A stretch of DNA of 10,406 bases from Calditrichia bacterium (GTDB lineage Bacteria; Calditrichota; Calditrichia; RBG-13-44-9), in contig JALXCH010000627.1 of assembly GCA_026991005.1 (NCBI GenBank), forward strand, positions 1 through 10,406, given 5' to 3'. Below, piece by piece: positions 6,149 to 10,406 of this stretch (position 1 is the first letter of the stretch; the number at the start of each line of letters is the position of its first letter). The notes under the pieces are model-generated. The model worked only from the letters and a program-made list of their open reading frames with translations, ran no database searches and was not told the origin of the DNA. The position numbers and the translations under genes are program-made.

Positions 6149-7120
6149 TCACGGCACAGGTAACAAAATTTCCACCGGCATTCCCTGTTTCAGCACCTGG
6201 TCGGGATTGTCGATATTCACCTTGACGGCGTACACCAGCGAAGTGCGGGTCTCCGGAGTGTAGATGGTTTTGGGGGTGAATTCCGCTTTTGGGCTAATCC
6301 AGGCAATGCGCCCCTGCAGGGACTTTTCCAGCCCATCGGTACGTACTTCCACCGTTTGACCCACCCGTACCTCTGGCAATGTTTTTTCGGAAAGATAAAT
6401 TTTCACCCACACTTTGTCGAGGTGCATCACTTCCACCACCGGATGCCCCGGGGGAACCACTTCGCCCTCTTCGTAATACTTTGCCGAAACGATTCCCGAA
6501 AGGGGAGAGCGCACGGTGGCATCACGGATTTTTTTCCGGAGGGTTTTCAGCCGGGCTTCCAGTTGTTTCTTTTCGGCATCAATTTGCTGGAACTGCTGGC
6601 GTGCTGCCTGCAGGGCAATTTCCGCAGCCTGAAACCGATTCTCGATATCGTCCAGCGTCTGCTCGGGAATGCTGTTTTTTCGGTATAATTCCTGGAAGCG
6701 ATGGAGTTTTTCCCGCAGATATTCCACATCGTTTTGCGCTTTCCGGAGGTGTGTTTGTGCCAGTTCCCGGCTGGCACGCACCTTTTCTAATCCCGCCCGA
6801 AGCTGCTCCAGCTGGTACACAAGCTCAGTGGTGTCGGTTTGGGCAAGAACCTGTTCTTTTTCTACGGACTGTCCGGTATCCACCAGAAGCTGCAGAATTT
6901 TACCCCCGGTAAGGGCGGGAACCTGGACGGTGGTTGCCTCCACCACCCCGGTGTAAGCGTTTTCTTCCGCATCAGGATGGCAGCCCGCCACCAGCAGCAA
7001 CAGAAAAATTAACAGAACCATTCCCCGGGTTTGCCGTTTGCCACCCTGTCCGGTAAGCAGAGCAGAGGAGGTGAACATCGATTTTTTCCCTGTGTGAACC
7101 AGATAACGGATGCCTGCCAT
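6149..7120 (-). CDS. HlyD-family periplasmic adaptor, predicted lipoprotein (YbhG-like)
   Basis: This adaptor should bridge the inner-membrane ABC exporter and the TolC-like channel. A hydrophobic stretch, MVLLIFLLLLVAGC, ends in a lipobox with Cys47 (numbered from the first ATG), so it is probably lipid-anchored. The first half-lipoyl segment is at about 60-98, and a long alpha-helical hairpin with heptad character runs from about 98 to 198. The second half-lipoyl segment, ATVRSPLSGIVSAKYYEEGEVV, is at 201-222, followed by a beta-barrel region ending in LKQGMPVEILLPVP. PKTIYTPETR at 283-292 is characteristic of the YbhG/EmrA-like group. The start is uncertain: ATG at 7120 has AAAGGAAT seven bases upstream, while ATG at 7078 also has a usable AGGGAA and gives a more typical 32-residue signal peptide with a basic n-region. 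The residue after the cysteine is His, not the Asp that marks inner-membrane retention in E. coli. Confidence 0.88.
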   Translation of the reverse strand: MAGIRYLVHTGKKSMFTSSALLTGQGGKRQTRGMVLLIFLLLLVAGCHPDAEENAYTGVVEATTVQVPALTGGKILQLLVDTGQSVEKEQVLAQTDTTELVYQLEQLRAGLEKVRASRELAQTHLRKAQNDVEYLREKLHRFQELYRKNSIPEQTLDDIENRFQAAEIALQAARQQFQQIDAEKKQLEARLKTLRKKIRDATVRSPLSGIVSAKYYEEGEVVPPGHPVVEVMHLDKVWVKIYLSEKTLPEVRVGQTVEVRTDGLEKSLQGRIAWISPKAEFTPKTIYTPETRTSLVYAVKVNIDNPDQVLKQGMPVEILLPVP

Positions 7121-7187
7121 AATCTATTCCTTTGTGTTTAAACCTTAAACCGATTGCGCAAACAATTATCTCAATCTGTCATTCTGA

Positions 7188-7206
7188 GCCCCGCCGCAGG
7201 CGGGGC
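7188..7206. repeat. Perfect 8-bp GC hairpin (GCCCCGCC-GCA-GGCGGGGC)
   Basis: GCCCCGCC pairs perfectly with GGCGGGGC around a 3-base loop. It is embedded in a CATTCTGAGC...GCGAAGAATCT context that I recognise as a dispersed intergenic repeat type seen in many bacterial genomes. It lies at the head of the tandem array that follows. There is no T-run, so it is not a typical intrinsic terminator; in RNA it would be a very stable stem-loop. Confidence 0.8.
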
Positions 7207-7305
7207 GAAGAATCTTCTGCGGGAGCAAAACGAAGAATCTCCTGCTTCATCGGGACGAAGAATCCCCCGCCTTAGCAAGAAGAAGACTCTTCCGGTAACC
7301 ATTTT
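7206..7305. repeat. 25-bp degenerate tandem repeat, four units
   Basis: CGAAGAATC recurs at 7206, 7231 and 7256, exactly 25 bases apart. A fourth, more diverged copy (AGAAGACTCT) sits in register at 7281. The core of about 10 bases is well kept; the remaining 15 bases vary more, although CTGC or CCGC usually follows the core. The units adjoin directly, so this is not a CRISPR array. It lies in the non-coding spacer of the efflux operon. Confidence 0.75.
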
Positions 7306-7494
7306 CAACTAAATCCTGAAACTTCCCCGACCTTTCTTCTTTAATTTATGTTTGCCCGACGGGCACCTTCATTAAAATTCTCATTCAACTTTGCCTCTCG
7401 GGTGCTTCCGTAAAATGTGCCCTGGTACGAAAATCCTCAATTCTTCAGCATTCACCGTGGAATCTCCGATTACTTTTTCTCCATTAAGGAGTTA

Positions 7495-8820
7495 CTATTG
7501 CGTCAGGAACTCTCCGGTTGCCATTTTCATTTGCGCCTGGTGAATGAGCAGACTGATGAACGCCTGGCGGATTTGTAAATCGGCGGTGGTTAAGGCGGCT
7601 TCGGCATCGCTTAAATCCACCAGAGTAGCAATTCCCTGGCGATATTTTTCCCGGGTAACCCGATAGCGCTCTTTCTCCTGTTCCAGCAATTGCTTCTTTA
7701 GCTCAATCTGCTCCAGGTCGTTTTGAAGGTACTGGTAGATTTCGGCGATCTCCTGTTCAATATCGTTCTTTATTTTGTTGTATTCCAGATTTAACAAATC
7801 CAGCGTTAGTGAGGTTTGCTGCACCTGCTTGCGGGTGCGTCCCCAGTTCCAGATATTCCATTTGAGGTTCACACCCACGGTGTAGTAATCCATCCATTCC
7901 CGCTGGAAGAAGTTCACCCCGGGGCGGGCATAGTGGTAAGATGCAAAAGCAAACACCTGGGGATAATACTGTGAAAGAGCAATTTTGCGCTGGTACCTGG
8001 CAGCTGTTTGTTGAAATTGAATTTGCTGAAGTTCGGGACGCCGGGAAAGCGCCATTTGCAGGTAATGGCTGCGGGGCTGGAGCTGGAGCGAAATTTCTTT
8101 TTCGCTCACCATGCTTACGGAATCGATGGGGGAATAGTTCAGCAGCAGTTCCAGACGGGTGCGAAGGACTTCTTTCTGGTGCTTCAGACGGGTGAGGGCT
8201 GTTTGCAGTGAAAGGAGGCGGTTCGCCACGCGCATGGTGTCGTAGCGGGTGGCCTGCCCGGCCTGGTAAAAATTGCGCACCATTTCCAGATTCTTCTTCA
8301 CCCGCTTCATGCTGGCATGCACCGCTCTGGTTTGCAGAGTATTGAGCTGTAGTAGATGGAACAATCGGTGCACCTGAAAATACAGCCGGTTGGTTACCTG
8401 ATTCTTTTGCGCCCGAAGCTGCTGCAAATTTGCCCGGGTTAACTTCACACTGCTGGTTAAACGAAATCCTGTAAACAGCGGTTGCTCGATGAGCGCCATA
8501 ATATCGTACTGGTTATGGGTACCGGCCTGGAGGTGCATTCCCGGGACGCCCGGAAAAGGAAACTGAATATTCATGGAAGCCAATTCCGAAACGTAATTAT
8601 ATTGCCCCTGAAGGCTTAATGTGGGGTAAAGGTGGGTCTTGCTTTCTGCCACTTTCAAAGCGCTTTGTTTAAGCCGCACCTCCTGTTGTTGCAGGGTAAG
8701 GTTTTGCTGCTGGAGGATGTTTATCGCCTGATTAAGTGTGAGGGGTGTAGCCGTTTCACCGGCATTTATTGCTCCCCACCAGAAAAGAAAAATAATTCCC
8801 ACTATGGATAACGGTCTCAT
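7495..8820 (-). CDS. TolC-like outer membrane efflux protein
   Basis: This 441-residue protein has a signal peptide (MRPLSIVGIIFLFWWGAINA, probable cleavage before GETA) and then the two-fold repeated structure of outer-membrane efflux proteins. Each repeat starts with a helix rich in Leu and Gln (LTLNQAINILQQQNLTLQQQ; later RPELQQIQFQQTAARYQ). A Tyr-Pro turn (LYPTLSLQGQY; QYYPQVFAFASY) comes before the beta-strand segment, and a strand with an aromatic-Gly-Arg turn (PLFTGFRL; WNWGRTRKQ) follows. Length is normal for the family. Trimers should form the outer-membrane pore and periplasmic tunnel for this exporter. The start is firm: AAGGAGGT at 8824-8831 precedes the ATG and overlaps the stop of the TetR gene, so the two are translationally coupled. 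No lipobox cysteine is present. Confidence 0.93.
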   Translation of the reverse strand: MRPLSIVGIIFLFWWGAINAGETATPLTLNQAINILQQQNLTLQQQEVRLKQSALKVAESKTHLYPTLSLQGQYNYVSELASMNIQFPFPGVPGMHLQAGTHNQYDIMALIEQPLFTGFRLTSSVKLTRANLQQLRAQKNQVTNRLYFQVHRLFHLLQLNTLQTRAVHASMKRVKKNLEMVRNFYQAGQATRYDTMRVANRLLSLQTALTRLKHQKEVLRTRLELLLNYSPIDSVSMVSEKEISLQLQPRSHYLQMALSRRPELQQIQFQQTAARYQRKIALSQYYPQVFAFASYHYARPGVNFFQREWMDYYTVGVNLKWNIWNWGRTRKQVQQTSLTLDLLNLEYNKIKNDIEQEIAEIYQYLQNDLEQIELKKQLLEQEKERYRVTREKYRQGIATLVDLSDAEAALTTADLQIRQAFISLLIHQAQMKMATGEFLTQ

Positions 8821-8823
8821 GGT

Positions 8824-8831
8824 ACCTCCTT
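8824..8831 (-). promoter_or_regulatory. Strong Shine-Dalgarno of the TolC-like gene, overlapping the tetR-type stop
   Basis: AAGGAGGT on the minus strand shares bases with the TAA stop of the repressor gene and lies three bases before the ATG. It fixes the channel gene's start and ties its translation to the repressor's. Confidence 0.85.
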
Positions 8832-9456
8832 AATTTCGGGGATTTAGCCCGTACCAGATAATTCGAAACACTTCTTCTTTGCGGCGCTCTACAAATTCGG
8901 GGGAGAAAACTTCAATCTCCGGGAAAATGCCTCCAATCAATTTGCGGGCAATAAATGGGTAGAGTGAAGCACCGATAAGGGTTAAAAGCAGGTGCTGAAC
9001 GTTGCATTGGGCAATTTCCCCCCGTTCCATTGCCTGCCGAAATTTTTTCTGTAAAAATTCCAGTCGGTGCCGTTGTTTTTTCCCCAGAGCTTCCCGAAAC
9101 AACGGTTGTAGTTCCTGACCGCCCCGACCCAGTTCCCAGATAATAAATTGAATAATCTGTTTGTTGTGGTACAATTTTTCGATATAAAGGGCGATGAGTT
9201 GCCGGGTAAATTCCTGAATATCTGCGGTTTGAGGCAGCGCGTCGAAAATGTCTTCAAAAAAGCGGTGGATTTGGCGGCGAAACACTTCCAGATAAAGCCG
9301 GTCTTTGGAGCGGAAGTAATAGTGCAGCAGCGCTTTATTGATTCCCGCTTTTCGGGCGATTTCTGCCATGCGAGCACCCTGGCGACCTTTTTCCAGAAAT
9401 TCCCGGGTGGCAGCCTGTAAAATTTTCTCTTCTGTGGAAACGGAGGAATCCGTCAT
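8830..9456 (-). CDS. TetR/AcrR-family transcriptional repressor (CecR-like position)
   Basis: This 208-residue regulator heads the efflux operon. The N-terminal DNA-binding domain is clear: EEKILQAATREFLEKG (9-24), then the helix-turn-helix MAEIARKAGINKALLHYYFRSKDRLYLEVF (30-59), with the family's 'YYFxSKDxLYxxVF' ending. Residues from about 70 onward form the alpha-helical ligand-binding and dimer domain, for which no ligand can be guessed. In E. coli the TetR-type CecR (YbiH) controls the neighbouring ybhGFSR exporter; the same association here suggests control of this operon. A promoter with a large palindrome directly after the -10 lies just upstream (9471-9539), which fits autorepression relieved by a transported compound. 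The ATG at 9456 has only a weak GGAA site, so low expression is likely. The gap to the channel gene is 9 bp. Confidence 0.93.
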   Translation of the reverse strand: MTDSSVSTEEKILQAATREFLEKGRQGARMAEIARKAGINKALLHYYFRSKDRLYLEVFRRQIHRFFEDIFDALPQTADIQEFTRQLIALYIEKLYHNKQIIQFIIWELGRGGQELQPLFREALGKKQRHRLEFLQKKFRQAMERGEIAQCNVQHLLLTLIGASLYPFIARKLIGGIFPEIEVFSPEFVERRKEEVFRIIWYGLNPRN

Positions 9457-9470
9457 GGGATATTTCCGTG

Positions 9471-9512
9471 TTAACCGTTGTGTTTAACCATTTAGTTAAA
9501 TCTAACGGTTAA
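9471..9512. promoter_or_regulatory. 42-bp interrupted palindrome, probable operator of the TetR-type repressor
   Basis: TTAACCGTT (9471-9479) is the exact inverse of AACGGTTAA (9504-9512). Nested on the same axis, TTTAAC (9483-9488) is the inverse of GTTAAA (9495-9500). Of 21 base pairs across the axis at 9491.5, 16 are symmetric. The element can also be read as four TTAAC half-sites, two per strand, 13 bases apart, which would suit two repressor dimers. It starts at the 3' end of the -10 box and covers the expected transcription start and leader, the classic place for a TetR-family operator. Confidence 0.8.
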
Positions 9513-9539
9513 TATATGCTCCCTGAAGAAAAAAGTCAA
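9511..9539 (-). promoter_or_regulatory. Sigma-70-type promoter of the efflux operon
   Basis: On the minus strand, TTGACT (9539-9534) and TATATT (9516-9511) are separated by exactly 17 bases, each matching five of the six consensus positions. The expected start is near 9504, giving a leader of about 48 bases that contains the palindrome. It would drive the repressor and channel genes and, by read-through, the adaptor, ATPases and permeases down to 2084. Confidence 0.8.
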
Positions 9540-9593
9540 GAAAAAATAGCCCGGGGTGACATGATTTGCGGGAAATGTACGGTAAACAAGGGA

Positions 9594-9875
9594 TTAGTTC
9601 AATGTTTTTTCCGGTTCGCTGTAATCGAATTCTAATAATACCGATCCGCCGCATTTACAGGTAACCTGAATGGCTTCCACCCGACCGTTATTTTCGATAA
9701 TCTGAACATCCGGTTTCTCTTCGTTTATTTCGTCCCATTTCATCATCTGGATATGGCGAGGAAGTTTATCTTCCGTGGTTTTCAAAATTTTACGACGCCT
9801 TGCAGACGGATCCGTGCGTTTCATAAACTGATGGGGTTCCGTCAGGAAAGGGACAAAATCCTTTTTGTCACTCAT
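9594..9875 (-). CDS. Conserved-looking small protein with a CKCGG motif, function unknown
   Basis: I do not recognise this 93-residue protein. The N-terminal half is charged and basic in the middle (residues 19-40: KRTDPSARRRKILKTTEDKL). The C-terminal half reads like a compact beta-rich domain: VQIIENNGRVEAIQVTCKCGGSVLLEFDYSE (about 57-87). The CxCGG pair of cysteines could take part in binding a metal, but only two cysteines are present, so a zinc site would need a dimer or other ligands. No signal peptide or membrane segment is seen. The start is supported by AAGGAT seven bases upstream of the ATG. The ATPF-like start of the domain and good ribosome site make it a real gene in my view. It ends about 55 bases before the -35 of the efflux promoter and is probably a separate transcription unit. 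Confidence 0.7.
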   Translation of the reverse strand: MSDKKDFVPFLTEPHQFMKRTDPSARRRKILKTTEDKLPRHIQMMKWDEINEEKPDVQIIENNGRVEAIQVTCKCGGSVLLEFDYSEPEKTLN

Positions 9876-10131
9876 CTCAACATCCTTATTCTTTTGCTAA
9901 CGTTATTATCGGTTAAAACGCAGGGGGAATTAAGGGGGATAATTATTTGTTATTCGCCAACGGGTCTGCATTTTCCTTGAAAAAGGAATGTTCCCAGGAA
10001 TCGGTGTTATTCCCCTTAAAAATGCTCAATTTTAAATACCGGCAAGCACTCCCCCGATTAGCACCTTTTACATTTGTTCCGATTTTTTAGGGTTATTTCC
10101 GGATTTAGTTCATCGATTGCATTCATCGAAA

Positions 10132-10406
10132 TCATTTATTTTGTTCAAGGCGTTTCTTCCAGAGGGGTTTTTTGCGAAATATGTAAATACTTCGGCGTTC
10201 GCTAAACATAAATTCTGCTACCACAATAGCCAGATAGAAGGCACCAATCCAGTAAAGTCCCTCTCTGTTTTTCTGAGCTAGAAAAATAATGAGGGTAAGC
10301 CAGGAGGCCAGGCTGAATAGTATTCCCAGCAAAGGCCAGATTGGTTTACTGCCTATCTGTTTGTTGAGCCGTAATGCTGAATAATTGATAAAAACGAAAA
10401 TGAGTA
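10132..10406 (-). CDS. Small multi-pass membrane protein, C-terminal part (5' end outside window)
   Basis: The frame stays open to the right edge of the window, so the gene starts beyond it; the TTG at 10332 is an internal codon and not needed as a start. The visible 91 residues begin with LIFVFINYSALRL, part of a hydrophobic segment. Two clear membrane helices follow, PLLGILFSLASWLTLIIFLA and WIGAFYLAIVVAEFMF, and then a basic cytoplasmic-type tail, RKKPLWKKRLEQNK. I cannot assign a family. The 256 bases between its stop and the next gene contain a small TTCCTT-gaaa-AAGGAA hairpin at 9973-9988 and repeated GGAAT/ATTCC words nearby, which may end its transcript, but there is no convincing T-run. 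Confidence 0.65.
   Translation of the reverse strand, partial: LIFVFINYSALRLNKQIGSKPIWPLLGILFSLASWLTLIIFLAQKNREGLYWIGAFYLAIVVAEFMFSERRSIYIFRKKPLWKKRLEQNK

Larger units (their letters stand above)
7121..7494. other. 374-base spacer inside the operon (channel gene to adaptor gene)
   Basis: This is the only large gap in the efflux operon and no gene is visible in it. It holds the hairpin at 7188-7206 and the 25-bp repeat array starting at 7206. It also has a short tandem TTAAACC pair at 7138-7151 close to the adaptor start, and a small TGCCC-GAC-GGGCA dyad at 7353-7365. I saw no terminator with a T-run after the channel gene and no strong promoter for the adaptor gene. Whether the downstream five genes depend on read-through is open. 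Confidence 0.6.

Noticed and set aside
6379..6912. Plus-strand frame of 177 codons opposite the adaptor gene
   Set aside because: It is antisense to a well-supported HlyD-family gene and has shadow-type composition.
7206..7305. CRISPR array
   Set aside because: The 25-bp units adjoin directly and only about 10 bases are kept; there are no separate unique spacers of regular length and no cas genes.
7481..7494. Terminator just after the TolC-like gene
   Set aside because: CTCC...GGAG gives only a 4-bp stem and no T-run follows on the minus strand.

Overview
The window reads as part of a Gram-negative (double-membrane) bacterial chromosome. The evidence is an outer-membrane TolC-type channel, a periplasmic adaptor with a lipobox, good Shine-Dalgarno sites and a clean sigma-70-type promoter. 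A dispersed-looking intergenic repeat of the CATTCTGAGC...GAAGAATCT kind, together with the protein style, would fit a lineage near Bacteroidetes/Ignavibacteria/Calditrichota. That placement is impression only and cannot be settled from this sequence.

Left part (1 to about 2050, visibly AT-rich, + strand): an accessory patch. It begins with the C-terminal part of an IS1634/IS4-like DDE transposase cut by the window edge. A gene-poor stretch of about 580 bases follows. Next come an overlapping type II toxin-antitoxin pair (a DUF2281-like antitoxin and a PemK/MazF-like toxin), a possible remnant end of an IS256/Mutator-type element, and a solo HicB-like antitoxin domain protein with no HicA beside it.

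Central part (2084 to 9539, all minus strand, GC-richer): one tightly organised drug or solute efflux operon. Reading with transcription, the order is a TetR/AcrR repressor, a TolC-like outer-membrane channel, a 374-base spacer with 25-bp tandem repeats, an HlyD-family adaptor predicted to be a lipoprotein, two ABC ATPases, and two ABC-2 permeases. This matches the E. coli CecR-YbhGFSR arrangement, with three differences: the YbhF double ATPase is split into two genes, a dedicated TolC homologue is built in, and the adaptor is lipidated. The last four genes overlap by 4 bp or are separated by 1 bp. The two ATPases have complementary defects (one lacks the H-loop histidine, the other has a degenerate signature motif), so the heterodimer should have one consensus and one degenerate ATP site. 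Upstream of the TetR gene lies a TTGACT-N17-TATATT promoter, followed immediately by a 42-bp interrupted palindrome that is the probable operator.

Right part (about 9540 to 10406, minus strand): a 93-residue protein of unknown function with a short CxC motif, and the C-terminal part of a small multi-pass membrane protein running off the window.

Nothing here amounts to a clearly new system. The points most worth a second look are the repressor-operator layout, the asymmetric split ATPase pair, and the 25-bp repeat array inside the operon.
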